A stretch of DNA of 64,000 nt. Origin: JBFIHF01 sp964411125 (GTDB taxonomy: Bacteria > Myxococcota_A > Bradymonadia > Bradymonadales > Bradymonadaceae). Each line of letters opens with the position of its first letter. The stretch's first letter is position 1. Positions 24,389-32,562 of this stretch are shown piece after piece. Position numbers and translations under genes: made by a program. The stretch spans positions 28,640 through 92,639 of the forward strand of contig CAYPJU010000017.1 of assembly GCA_964411125.1 (NCBI GenBank), in the 5' to 3' direction. The notes under the pieces are model-generated. The model ran no database searches. It was not told the DNA's origin and saw only the letters and a program-made list of their open reading frames with translations.

Positions 24389-25474
24389 TCACACGGGGAC
24401 TTCCGGCGGGTCGAGGGGGTCTTCCAGGCTACCGATGATCGATTCGAAGGCGTCGGTCACCGTGACGACCCCGAGCAATCGGTCGTGATCGACCACGCAG
24501 GCCAGCTCCTGACGCTCGTCCTGCAGCGTGTCGATGAGGTCGGCGACGGAGAGCCCCGGGGCGACGATCACGGGATCCTGAGCGAGCTCCTCGAACGTCT
24601 CCGCGCCGCAGCGAAGACCATCGTAGCGCGAGACGATCGACGAGAGATAGACCACGCCGACGATGTGGTCCGGCTCTTCGTCGACCAGGGGAAATCGATT
24701 GAACGGAGTGCTGTGGACGACGTCGAGGTTCTCCTCGGTCGGTTTCGACGCATCGAGGACCACGACGTCTTCACGCCGCACCATGATCTCCGAGATGGGT
24801 CGCTCCCCGATCTCCCAGGCGGCGACGATCTCGTCGCGTCGGTCAGCGGGGACTCGTGCCCGCGACAAGATCTCCACCAGATTCTGCCGGACTCCACGAG
24901 TCTCGCCGTCTCCACTGGCCTCTTCGGCTGAAGGCCCTTCGGTCCAGGAGCGAGTCATCTCGACCCCGAAGAGCCGCAGAGTCCACTTTGCGATCGCATC
25001 CCCCGCCTTGATCAGCGGGTACATCACCTTCGACCAGATCCAGAGCGGGTACGCCAGTGCCTTGGCCACCATCACGGGCCGCTCCACCCCGAGGTAGGTC
25101 GGCGATTGCTCTCCCCAGATCTTGTGGACCAACTGAATGACGAAGATCGCGACCACGACCGACACGGTCGAGGTCGCACCTTCCGAGAGCCCGAACGAGG
25201 TGAGAAGAGGAGCGAGAAGCGCCGAGAACGCTGGCTCGGTCACGACGCCGAGCAGGATGCTCGAGAGGCTGATGCCCAGTTGACAGCCGGTCAGGTAGAA
25301 CTCGAGCTCTTCGGTCATCTCCCACGCGCGATCGATCGCAATGCTTTCACCGAGCTCATCGCGGTCGAACTGCCTCAGCCGCGTGAGCGCGAACTCGACT
25401 GCCACGAAGAATGCGTTGACGAGGACGAGGACGATACCCGCGACGCAGCGGATGATGATTTCCAGCGTGCCCAT
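24389..25474 (-). CDS. CNNM/CorC-HlyC family transporter (DUF21 + CBS pair)
   Basis: This encodes 361 residues. The N-terminal DUF21 membrane domain occupies about 1-190, with V-N-A-F-F-V-A-V-E-F-A-L typical of its first helix, then Q-L-G-I-S-L-S-S-I-L-L-G and P-T-Y-L-G-V-E-R-P. Two CBS motifs follow at about 215-345 (V-R-R-E-D-V-V-V-L-D, F-P-L-V-D and L-L-G-V-V-T-V-T-D). Family members are implicated in Mg2+/Co2+ efflux and bind ATP through CBS. The C-terminal transporter-associated CorC_HlyC domain of longer relatives is absent. It shares the palindrome TGATCA with its convergent neighbour as their two stop codons. Confidence 0.9.
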   Translation of the reverse strand: MGTLEIIIRCVAGIVLVLVNAFFVAVEFALTRLRQFDRDELGESIAIDRAWEMTEELEFYLTGCQLGISLSSILLGVVTEPAFSALLAPLLTSFGLSEGATSTVSVVVAIFVIQLVHKIWGEQSPTYLGVERPVMVAKALAYPLWIWSKVMYPLIKAGDAIAKWTLRLFGVEMTRSWTEGPSAEEASGDGETRGVRQNLVEILSRARVPADRRDEIVAAWEIGERPISEIMVRREDVVVLDASKPTEENLDVVHSTPFNRFPLVDEEPDHIVGVVYLSSIVSRYDGLRCGAETFEELAQDPVIVAPGLSVADLIDTLQDERQELACVVDHDRLLGVVTVTDAFESIIGSLEDPLDPPEVPV

Positions 25475-25517
25475 GCCCCGAAGGTGGACACGGACATGCC
25501 ACCCTCAACGCCGTCGG

Positions 25518-27674
25518 TCAGGGGAGAGCGAGGAGGAGCGAATGCTCCTGCCAGGCCGAACAGCCGACCGCGTCGCGGCAGGCCCGGACGGTCCAGGTGT
25601 ACCACGTGTTGGCAGCGTCGAGCTCGACCGTGAATTCGGGGGAAGTGAGGTCGGTGGCCTCGACGTGCGTGACCCACTCCGAAGTCACGGCATCGGCGAC
25701 GAGGACCCTCACTTCGTAGGCGTCGGCGGTTCCGTCCGCGTCCCACGTCAGCCGTTGCTGGCCGCGGGGAACGTGCGACTCGTGGGCCGGGCGGAGGTTT
25801 TGCGGCGTCGCGGGCGGCTCGCTGCTCTCGACGACGACTTCCGGCTGGCGCGGCGCCCGGTACTCGAACGTGGCGTCCACCGACCGGGCGCACGTCGCCA
25901 CGCTGCACGCTGTGACGTGCCAGCGATAGCGCGCGTTCGCGTCGGCGACGTCCACCAGGACGTTCGTCCCCTGCGTCTGTCGTTGGTCGATGGAACGCCA
26001 ACCAGCGCCCGAGGACTCTTCCAGGATCACCCGGTAGGTCACTGCTTCGGGGACGCTCTGCCACGAAAGCTCGAAGCGCGTTTCGGCGACGACCGCGTCG
26101 TGAGCTGGCGAGAGGCCTGCGGGTCGCGCCAGGGTCGCGGGGGGCGTGTTGGTGCCAGTTCCGAGCGGGTCGGGGGCGCGCTCGAACGGATTGCTGAGGT
26201 TCGCGTACACGAGGACCGAATCGTCGGGCGCGACCACGCGAGCGTAATCGAAGGGGGTCGCGGGAGCTCCACCGTTGAGGACGAGGCGCCCACCGGGCGC
26301 CATCACTTCCACGATGTCGTACGGATCTGCGTACTGCCAGTCGCTGCATGCGGTGCTCGCCGGGCCGTCGCAACGCACCCACAGCTCTCCACCGGTGTAG
26401 TTGCTCACCTTCACCCGGCTCATCGTGGCGCCAGCGACGGCGGGACCGCTCGACGGGGCGAGGGACGCCATCGTGCGCTCGACCTCGCGCATGCACACCG
26501 CGCACATGCCGGCGCTGCTGTTTCGCATCAGACAGTTGTGGGCGGGCCGGTAGCGGCCGCGGCTACAGTAACCGCCACCCTCGAACGCACCGATCGTTCC
26601 GAAGGAGGCATTGCCAGGGGTGGGGAGGACGTCGGTCGTCAGCATGTCCGCCCAGGGGAGCGACTCGTCGGCGCGGAACCAGACGTTCGGCCCGATCGAG
26701 CAGGATCCGTCGGACCGTGTGGTCTCGTATTCGTCTGCGAGTCCGAAGAGAGCATGGCCGAGCTCGTGCGCGACGAGGTCGGCGACCCGACGGGGGCGCG
26801 AGGCGACGACCATGCCGTCTTTGGCGCAGCCGTTCCCTTCCAGGGAGTTGACGAGGACCACGGTCGCGTCTGCGCCGGCCGCGTCGGCGAGCCGGCGCGC
26901 TGCCTGCTCGCCGGCCGGAGTCGCGAAGTAGACGCAGCGAGAGAGTCCGCCGATCCCCTGCGCCGTGTCGAACGCCGTGCCGAGCGGTCTCCCGTTCGAC
27001 CCCGTGCCGGTGTTGCGGGATCGGACGTCCTGGCGCCAGACGTTGAAACCGGTCCAGTGGTCACGGTAGCCGCGAACGTCCGACAGGCGGCCGACGATGG
27101 TGTCGACCAGCGCGTGGAACTCGGGGAGTTCGTGTTCCTGATATCCTTCGGGGAGGAAGAGGATGTCGGCCTTCTGAGACGACGGCCCGTGGGCGAGGAC
27201 CGGGACGGGGTCGCCCAGCACGTCGCTACTGTTCAAGAGGGCCTGGCGTGAAGTCAGCGGGGCGTCGGGGTCGACGTCGAGCACGCCGAGCGAGCTACCG
27301 TCGGTCGCCGTCAGCTCGAGCCGACCTTCCGCGACCGGGATGCGCACGTCGATCAACCCGTACGGGGCGACTACGTGGCGTGGGTCTGGCAGACCCGAGC
27401 GGTCGAACTCGCTCCGTAGGATGCGGGTGTCGTCGACCGACCCGCGGACGGGGGCGGAGCCGTCCGCTGGATGGAACGTGAAGTCGACGGTCTCGCCGTC
27501 GGCCGGAGGGTTCGGGATTTCCCCGACCTCGGCCATTTGGATCACCTCGAGCCCGGCGCCGTCGAGCGCGATGCTCAACTCCAGGTTCCCGGGATGTTGC
27601 TGCAGCTCGCCCCGGCATCCGGCCAGGAGAAGGGCCACGGTGAATAGCAGAGAGAGAGTTCGTCTCGTGGTCAT
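25518..27674 (-). CDS. M64 family metallopeptidase lipoprotein with fibronectin-type-III-like C-terminus
   Basis: This encodes 718 residues with a lipobox (L-L-L-A-G-C). The catalytic domain has the substrate-pocket opener K-A-D-I-L-F-L-P-E-G-Y and the zinc motif H-E-L-G-H-A-L-F-G-L-A-D-E-Y at about 303-316; both are hallmarks of the IgA-peptidase M64 family. A C-x-x-C segment (C-A-V-C-M-R-E-V-E) lies about 90 residues further on. Two fibronectin-type-III-like modules cover about 515-718 (P-A-T-P-Q-N-L-R-P-A-H style starts and Y-E-V-R-V strands). Secreted protein degradation is likely; targeting of immunoglobulin is not implied. Confidence 0.88.
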   Translation of the reverse strand: MTTRRTLSLLFTVALLLAGCRGELQQHPGNLELSIALDGAGLEVIQMAEVGEIPNPPADGETVDFTFHPADGSAPVRGSVDDTRILRSEFDRSGLPDPRHVVAPYGLIDVRIPVAEGRLELTATDGSSLGVLDVDPDAPLTSRQALLNSSDVLGDPVPVLAHGPSSQKADILFLPEGYQEHELPEFHALVDTIVGRLSDVRGYRDHWTGFNVWRQDVRSRNTGTGSNGRPLGTAFDTAQGIGGLSRCVYFATPAGEQAARRLADAAGADATVVLVNSLEGNGCAKDGMVVASRPRRVADLVAHELGHALFGLADEYETTRSDGSCSIGPNVWFRADESLPWADMLTTDVLPTPGNASFGTIGAFEGGGYCSRGRYRPAHNCLMRNSSAGMCAVCMREVERTMASLAPSSGPAVAGATMSRVKVSNYTGGELWVRCDGPASTACSDWQYADPYDIVEVMAPGGRLVLNGGAPATPFDYARVVAPDDSVLVYANLSNPFERAPDPLGTGTNTPPATLARPAGLSPAHDAVVAETRFELSWQSVPEAVTYRVILEESSGAGWRSIDQRQTQGTNVLVDVADANARYRWHVTACSVATCARSVDATFEYRAPRQPEVVVESSEPPATPQNLRPAHESHVPRGQQRLTWDADGTADAYEVRVLVADAVTSEWVTHVEATDLTSPEFTVELDAANTWYTWTVRACRDAVGCSAWQEHSLLLALP

Positions 27675-27877
27675 CTACGGCTCATCCATTGAAGTGCTCA
27701 GGCACCTCGGGATGATTGCAATCGCTGTACCGACCGACGGGAAGAAGTCGACACCGTTGGTATTTCAGGGGGTTGGCGGACGATCCACGACCGGGGCGCG
27801 AGCGTGTCGTGTGTCGACCTCGCCTCGACTTTCGCGCGATTGGAAGGTCGAGTTGCCGATCGTCCGGCGGATGCGCT

Positions 27878-28231
27878 TCAGTTCGGCTTTCCGCCGCTGG
27901 CTACCTGCAAGGGAAGGGGGGAGGAGTTGAGGTTCTCGGCCACCTTCCTTGCTTCGGCGACGAGATCCGCGCCGGAGAGATCGCGCCGACGCTCGATCTC
28001 GAAGTTCAGCAGCTCGCCGCCCCGACGGACCGTCATCTGAAACGTTTCGCCGGACGCGCGACTCTCCTCGAGGTAGTCGCCGATGGTACGGACACGCTTT
28101 CCATTGATCTCCAGAATGATGTCACCGTACCGGACGCCTGCTCTCTCCGAGGGACTTCCCGGGGTGCAGCTCCAGACGGGGATTCCTTCTTCTGCTTTCG
28201 CCAGGGCGATGATGTCGGCTCTCTTCAACAT
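27878..28231 (-). CDS. Small PDZ-domain protein
   Basis: The 117-residue product is essentially one PDZ domain: S-P-S-E-R-A-G-V-R-Y-G-D-I-I-L-E-I-N-G-K is the carboxylate-binding and peptide-groove signature, followed by F-Q-M-T-V-R-R-G-G. No protease domain or clear signal peptide is attached, so it may bind C-termini as a stand-alone adaptor. The start at 28231 is the first ATG giving a compact domain; an upstream in-frame start at 28276 is possible. About 200 bp without a gene separate it from the M64 gene. Confidence 0.75.
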   Translation of the reverse strand: MLKRADIIALAKAEEGIPVWSCTPGSPSERAGVRYGDIILEINGKRVRTIGDYLEESRASGETFQMTVRRGGELLNFEIERRRDLSGADLVAEARKVAENLNSSPLPLQVASGGKPN

Positions 28232-28325
28232 GGGGTCTCCTACTGCTGACCGTTCGACTGTTAATCCCGACCGCATCGAGGCGGCCGTCGATACGAAACT
28301 CCGTCCCAGATTGACGTACGCCAGT

Positions 28326-28343
28326 GAAAAACACCCGTTTTTC
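28326..28343. promoter_or_regulatory. Short perfect inverted repeat in a divergent intergenic region
   Basis: GAAAAAC - ACCC - GTTTTTC is a perfect 7-bp dyad about 95 bp upstream of the PDZ gene and about 170 bp upstream of the dioxygenase gene. It could be an operator or a bidirectional terminator-like hairpin. Nothing else in 28232-28510 stands out except A/T tracts. Confidence 0.3.
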
Positions 28344-28510
28344 GCCTACGGTCAGGGTGGCCCACGAGGTCACAGGCGTCGGTTTAGTGGCCGCCGTCTT
28401 GAAAAATGTCATGTTTTACAGTGGCTTATCGATCTTTGCTCCACTGGGCGGCCGTGCGCGGTCCGGTGGGACGAAGTCCGCAGAGAAAACAGTGTGATTC
28501 CGGAGATCTC

Positions 28511-29500
28511 ATGCGCATTCGACAGATTCAGCCCTGCGTCTTGACCCGGCGCGACGTCGTCAAGGGGCTTGCCGCGGCGCCGTTGATGTTCCTCGTCGGC
28601 TGCGTAGAGCGGGAGGGGAGTAGGCCGTCGGGGTCGGACGCGGGGCACACGGGCGACTACGGCGTGGGAGAAGGCGATGTCGGAGTGGTGGCGCATGATG
28701 CCGGCGCCGACGCCACCAGCGTCTCGGGCCCCGACGCGGGCGATTCTGGCGAAGCGGATGCGAGCGAAGAGGACCTGGGCGCCGAAGACGTAGGTGTCGC
28801 GGCAGGCGAATGGGCGACCGGTGGAACGTCGGCGATGGTGAATCCGCGTGACTACCCCAATCCTTTCGGGGTTCCCGCCGCGTGCGCACTGACCTGCGCA
28901 TCGACGCTCGGGCCGTGCCACGTCGCGTCGCCCGAGCGTGTCGACATCAGTGATGGGTGGGACGGCCTGCCGGTTCGACTCGCCCTGCGAGTATTGGACG
29001 AGTCGTGCGAGCCGATCGAGGACGCGATCGTGGAGATCTGGCACACGAACCACCGGGGGAGTTACTCCGGGCAGGCCGCTGCACTCTGCAACGAGTCGGT
29101 CGACGATTCCCAGCGAGGGTACTTTCGGGGGTGGCAACGGACCGATGGGCGAGGAGAGGTCCGGTTCGACACCTGTTACCCGGGTTGGTACGGAGGGCGG
29201 GCGATCCACGTTCACTTTCGCGTCATGACGGGGACCTACGATGGTGACGACGATGCGGCGGCGATCGCGACGTCGCAGCTCTTCTTTCCCGACGACCTCA
29301 ACGCCGAGATCTTCGAGCGCGAGCCGGTGTACCGGGACTTCGGACTCCCGAACCGTACCAACGAGACCGACGGAATCTTCGGGTCGGCGGTAGAGAAGGA
29401 GCGCTACATCTGCGAGTACGCAAAGATGGCGGATGGGGCGATGCAGGCGTGGGCCACGATCGTCGTGCGGAGCCTGTCTCCCGACGGGTGCCGTCTATGA
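28511..29500 (+). CDS. Tat-exported lipoprotein of the intradiol ring-cleavage dioxygenase family
   Basis: The 329-residue product starts at ATG 28511. The N-terminus has a twin-arginine motif (T-R-R-D-V-V-K) followed by a hydrophobic core and a lipobox (L-V-G-C), so it should be folded before export and then lipid-anchored. After an acidic linker to about residue 105, the dioxygenase fold shows V-E-I-W-H-T-N-H-R-G, R-G-Y-F-R-G, T-D-G-R-G-E-V-R-F and C-Y-P-G-W-Y-G-G-R-A-I-H-V-H-F. These are the segments that supply the two Tyr and two His iron ligands in catechol and protocatechuate dioxygenases. Export by Tat fits cytoplasmic metal loading. The substrate is unknown. Confidence 0.85.
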   Translation: MRIRQIQPCVLTRRDVVKGLAAAPLMFLVGCVEREGSRPSGSDAGHTGDYGVGEGDVGVVAHDAGADATSVSGPDAGDSGEADASEEDLGAEDVGVAAGEWATGGTSAMVNPRDYPNPFGVPAACALTCASTLGPCHVASPERVDISDGWDGLPVRLALRVLDESCEPIEDAIVEIWHTNHRGSYSGQAAALCNESVDDSQRGYFRGWQRTDGRGEVRFDTCYPGWYGGRAIHVHFRVMTGTYDGDDDAAAIATSQLFFPDDLNAEIFEREPVYRDFGLPNRTNETDGIFGSAVEKERYICEYAKMADGAMQAWATIVVRSLSPDGCRL

Positions 29501-30565
29501 ACGACGGTCGTGGCGTCGACGACGCCACGCCACGACGAGTCCTACCAAAGCGAGGAAACTCGCCGTCGGGGTGGAGGGCGCGTGGGGGCCGGTGCTGCAT
29601 CCGAAGATGGACTGGAAGAACGGCTTCGCGGGGTCGGTCTCGGCGATCGGCAGCCACTCCGACTCACAGAAGTCGTTGTCGAAATCGCACCCCGCTTCAT
29701 ACGTCATCCATTTGTCCATGACCTCCGGTAGCGCAGACGGCTGGCCCTCGCGGGTCGACCGGTAGAACGCCGTGAACATTTCGCGGGTAGCGCGCTCCGC
29801 GACCTCGGCGATCTCGGAAGCGTCTTCGTTGCAGCGGTCCATCGCCGCGCTGTGAGCGAGTCCGTCGCGCTCGGCCTCGAGCTCGCCGCGTGTCGCCTCC
29901 GCGAAGTTCATGACGTGGAGGATGGTGGTGAGGTCCTCGCTTCGGATCGTATGCGAGAAGGAGTCCTGCAGCGTGTGGGCCGCGAACCCGAGGTGGAACG
30001 CGGGGCCCCACAGCGTGAGCTCGACCTCGCCGTAGTACTCCACGAACACGGTTCGCTTCATGTTCTGCTGTTCCTGGGGGCCGTCGAGCAGAGCTGCCGC
30101 CGTGTCGAGCTGTCGTTGTATCGTCGCGCGGGCTCCTTCCACGGCGCGTTGATTGCCTTCCTCGTAGTCGTCGGTGGGTTTTCGAAGGGCGTGGTTGTAC
30201 TGCTCGTCCGACTCCACGTGGGCGCCCCGAATCTCCGCGGAGTTGGTGAAAACGTAGCCGCGAGTATCGGGCCAACGTGAGCCGACGACGAGGCTGGTCA
30301 GCAGGTAGCGTTCTTTCGGGGAGTTCCACTCGATGCCGAGCTCGACCAGGATCGACTCGGAGATCGCCTCGTAGTTGTCGTCCTCGGGGATCGTGACCTC
30401 GTCGCCGATCGAGAAGCGGTCGGAGAACGACTCGTCAGCGGCCCGAGCCGAGATGACTTCGTGGCAACCCTCCGAAAAACCGGTCTGGATTTCGTACGCC
30501 AGGGCGTCCGCTGTGGCGAACGGCAACAGGAAGGCGGTCAGGAGGCGAATCTTCGTCGGACTCAT
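29495..30565 (-). CDS. Secreted Zn-phospholipase/nuclease-like protein with MYXO-CTERM tag
   Basis: This encodes 356 residues: a signal peptide ending near A-D-A-L-A, then a mainly helical domain with H-L-G-F-A-A-H-T-L-Q-D-S-F-S-H near residues 195-209. This His-rich segment resembles the metal-binding helices of zinc-dependent phospholipase C and P1/S1 nuclease relatives. The C-terminus has the sorting-tag layout: F-G-C-S-T-G, a Pro/Thr-rich hinge, a transmembrane stretch (F-L-A-L-V-G-L-V-V-A-W) and R-R-R-R. MYXO-CTERM proteins are thought to be processed and displayed on the cell surface. Its start overlaps the stop of the beta-barrel gene upstream (ATGA), and its 3' end overlaps the convergent dioxygenase gene by six bases. 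Confidence 0.7.
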   Translation of the reverse strand: MSPTKIRLLTAFLLPFATADALAYEIQTGFSEGCHEVISARAADESFSDRFSIGDEVTIPEDDNYEAISESILVELGIEWNSPKERYLLTSLVVGSRWPDTRGYVFTNSAEIRGAHVESDEQYNHALRKPTDDYEEGNQRAVEGARATIQRQLDTAAALLDGPQEQQNMKRTVFVEYYGEVELTLWGPAFHLGFAAHTLQDSFSHTIRSEDLTTILHVMNFAEATRGELEAERDGLAHSAAMDRCNEDASEIAEVAERATREMFTAFYRSTREGQPSALPEVMDKWMTYEAGCDFDNDFCESEWLPIAETDPAKPFFQSIFGCSTGPHAPSTPTASFLALVGLVVAWRRRRHDRRS

Positions 30566-31128
30566 TGGAACTCCAGCGCGATGACGGCCTGGTACTCGAG
30601 CTTGGTGAGCCGTTCACCTCGAGTGACGGGCTGCATCACCATGAAGGTGACGGGGTTCAGCTCGAGGGCGAGGCTTTCGGAGAGTCCCCACCGCAGGCCT
30701 CCGGGACGGATGTTCGCGTACCAACCGGTGGTTCCCGCGGGGTCGAGGACCGTGTCGAAGAGCAGGGTGGAAGTGCCTCCGGCGAGGCTGATGCGGACCT
30801 GTCCGTCGTGAAAGCGGTACTCTCCACCGACCCCGATGTTGAGAACCCCGGCAGAAAAGTCGCGCCGTATCCCCGTCGCAAACCACGCGGCCTGACCGAT
30901 CTCGCCGAAGGCGCCCCACCGGCCCCATCGCCATCCGGCTCGGCCCGCATACCCGACACCGCCGGAGACGAGCTGGTCGTTCGGATTGTCGGTCACGACC
31001 GCGAGGTGGCTGTCGAGCTGGGCGAAGAAGTCGTCGTCGTAGAGGTCGTAGTCCTGGGCCGAGGCGACGGCGGGAAGCATCGCCAAAGCGGACGCGACCA
31101 GCGTAGGGAGGAGGGCCTCAAAATTCAT
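30562..31128 (-). CDS. Outer-membrane beta-barrel-like protein (copy 2 of a tandem pair)
   Basis: This encodes 188 residues from ATG 31128; a TTG six bases upstream is a less likely start. A signal peptide ends at A-V-A-S-A. Alternating hydrophobic/polar strands follow (G-G-V-G-Y-A-G-R-A-G-W-R-W-G and L-N-I-G-V-G-G-E-Y-R-F), and the chain ends in F-Q after A-L-E, consistent with a C-terminal barrel strand. G-G-T-S-T-L-L-F-D-T and A-G-T-T-G-W-Y match the paralogue upstream. It overlaps both neighbours, so three genes form one operon. Confidence 0.7.
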   Translation of the reverse strand: MNFEALLPTLVASALAMLPAVASAQDYDLYDDDFFAQLDSHLAVVTDNPNDQLVSGGVGYAGRAGWRWGRWGAFGEIGQAAWFATGIRRDFSAGVLNIGVGGEYRFHDGQVRISLAGGTSTLLFDTVLDPAGTTGWYANIRPGGLRWGLSESLALELNPVTFMVMQPVTRGERLTKLEYQAVIALEFQ

Positions 31129-31657
31129 AGCCAACCCCCACGACGCTACGGAATGCGGCCTGAAACAGCGGGATGCCGTCCAGAACCGGCGCCATGATCT
31201 CGAAGTTGAGCGGCTCCGCCTCCAAGGTGAGGCTCTCGGTGAGCGGCAACCTCAGACCGAGGGGCGTGAGCCCGAGGTATAGGCCAGTATGCCCGGCGGG
31301 CGCTGCTTCCGTTTCGAAGAGCAATGTCGACGTGCCGATGGCGATCGCGTGCCGCCCGCGATCCTTGAACGAGGTCACCGCGGCTTCGGCCGCGATGTTG
31401 AGCACCGAATTGGTACCGTCCGCCGGATAGAGGACCCAGAAGTTGTGGTTCGCGACGAGGCCGAGCTCGAACCAGTCCCAGCGGTAGCCGGCTGTCCCTC
31501 CGTAGCCGAAGGTCCCGGGGCGAGGCTCCCCCGTGGCCCAGGATGCCAGGAACGATCCCCCCGTCTTGATCTGAACGAATGGGCTGTCATCGGCACGCGC
31601 GGCGGCGGGAATCGAGAGGGCGGCCACCGTGAGGGCCGCCAGCAGAGTTCGTAGCAT
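31118..31657 (-). CDS. Outer-membrane beta-barrel-like protein (copy 1 of a tandem pair)
   Basis: This encodes 179 residues from ATG 31657, chosen over the ATG at 31675 because AGGA lies eight bases before it. The signal peptide ends near A-A-A-R-A. The body has glycine/aromatic-rich beta strands and finishes V-G-V-G-Y-E-F, with the terminal Phe that barrel-assembly machinery recognises. I-G-T-S-T-L-L-F-E-T and A-G-H-T-G-L-Y correspond to the second copy, and the overall similarity suggests an old duplication. It is the first gene of the operon leading to the MYXO-CTERM hydrolase. Confidence 0.7.
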   Translation of the reverse strand: MLRTLLAALTVAALSIPAAARADDSPFVQIKTGGSFLASWATGEPRPGTFGYGGTAGYRWDWFELGLVANHNFWVLYPADGTNSVLNIAAEAAVTSFKDRGRHAIAIGTSTLLFETEAAPAGHTGLYLGLTPLGLRLPLTESLTLEAEPLNFEIMAPVLDGIPLFQAAFRSVVGVGYEF

Positions 31658-31787
31658 CGAAGAAATCCTGGGCATTCAATCCAATAGATGATCGCAAGCT
31701 ACCCACGCCGAGGAGCCGGACAACCGGTCGGCTCCAGGCTCGATGCCAAAGTTCGAGACGTCGGTGAGCGAGTCTCGGGCCGCGCGT

Positions 31788-32447
31788 CTACCAGGGGAGC
31801 TGCTCGCCGTTCTGGTGCCAGAACTCGCCGGTCGATTCGAGGGAGAGGTCCTCCATCCGGGCGATGAGTCCCTTTGCGGCTTCGTCGGGATCGATGTGAC
31901 CGCTGTTGTTCGTCATGTCGGTGCGGACGTAGCCGGGGTGGAGGAGCCTCACCGCGACGCCGTCGCCCTCGAGGTCGTTGGCGAGCGACTTCCCGGCCGC
32001 GTTGAGCGCCGCCTTCGACATTCGGTACGCGTAGCTGCCTCCCGACGTGTTGTCCTCGATCGAGCCCATGCGGCTTGTGACGAGACCGACCTTCGCGCCG
32101 TCTCCGAGCTTGTCCCTCAGCGCCGCGGTCACGCGAAGAGGGCCAACGGCGTTGATGGAGAAGAGCTTCTCCACCGTATCGAACTGTGGACGATCGAGGG
32201 TGGTCTGCTCGAGGACGCCGGCGACGACCAGCAGCCAGTCGATCGGTTCGTCGAGGTGTTTCGCGAGCTCCGCGACCGCTTCGTCCGACCTCACGTCCAC
32301 CCCCTCGACGACTTCGACGTCGAGCTCCCGCAGATCGTCGGAGGCGACGCGGCACGTCGCGACGACGCGGTGCCCCTTCTCGACGAGCTGTTTGCAGAGT
32401 TCGAGTCCGATTCCGCGATTCGATCCGACGACGACTGTGGTGGGCAT
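31788..32447 (-). CDS. Short-chain dehydrogenase/reductase
   Basis: The 219-residue classical SDR has an N-terminal cofactor motif (G-S-N-R-G-I-G-L-E at about 8-16), D-W-L-L-V-V-A-G in the N-A-G position, and an active site composed of S (in T-S-R-M-G-S) and Y-A-Y-R-M-S-K near 140-146. The closing L-L-H-P-G-Y-V-R-T-D-M is typical of the carbonyl-reductase/sniffer-like group. It is cytoplasmic and the substrate is unknown. It stands alone on the minus strand. Confidence 0.9.
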   Translation of the reverse strand: MPTTVVVGSNRGIGLELCKQLVEKGHRVVATCRVASDDLRELDVEVVEGVDVRSDEAVAELAKHLDEPIDWLLVVAGVLEQTTLDRPQFDTVEKLFSINAVGPLRVTAALRDKLGDGAKVGLVTSRMGSIEDNTSGGSYAYRMSKAALNAAGKSLANDLEGDGVAVRLLHPGYVRTDMTNNSGHIDPDEAAKGLIARMEDLSLESTGEFWHQNGEQLPW

Positions 32448-32501
32448 GCGCTACTCCGTGGCAGGGGTTGGGTGGAGCGCCAACCTATTCACGTTTCGCG
32501 C

Positions 32502-32541
32502 AAAACGAAGCGGCCCGCGCGCCGGTATCGACGCGCGGGCC
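32502..32541 (-). terminator. Terminator-like hairpin after the NNGT-repeat lipoprotein gene
   Basis: GGCCCGCGCG at 32512-32521 pairs perfectly with CGCGCGGGCC at 32532-32541. Reading the minus strand, the hairpin is followed by GCTTCGTTTTGCG, a short T-rich tail. It lies about 20 bases past the lipoprotein stop. Confidence 0.65.
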
Positions 32542-32562
32542 TCGGGGGTCGGAAAGGGGAGT

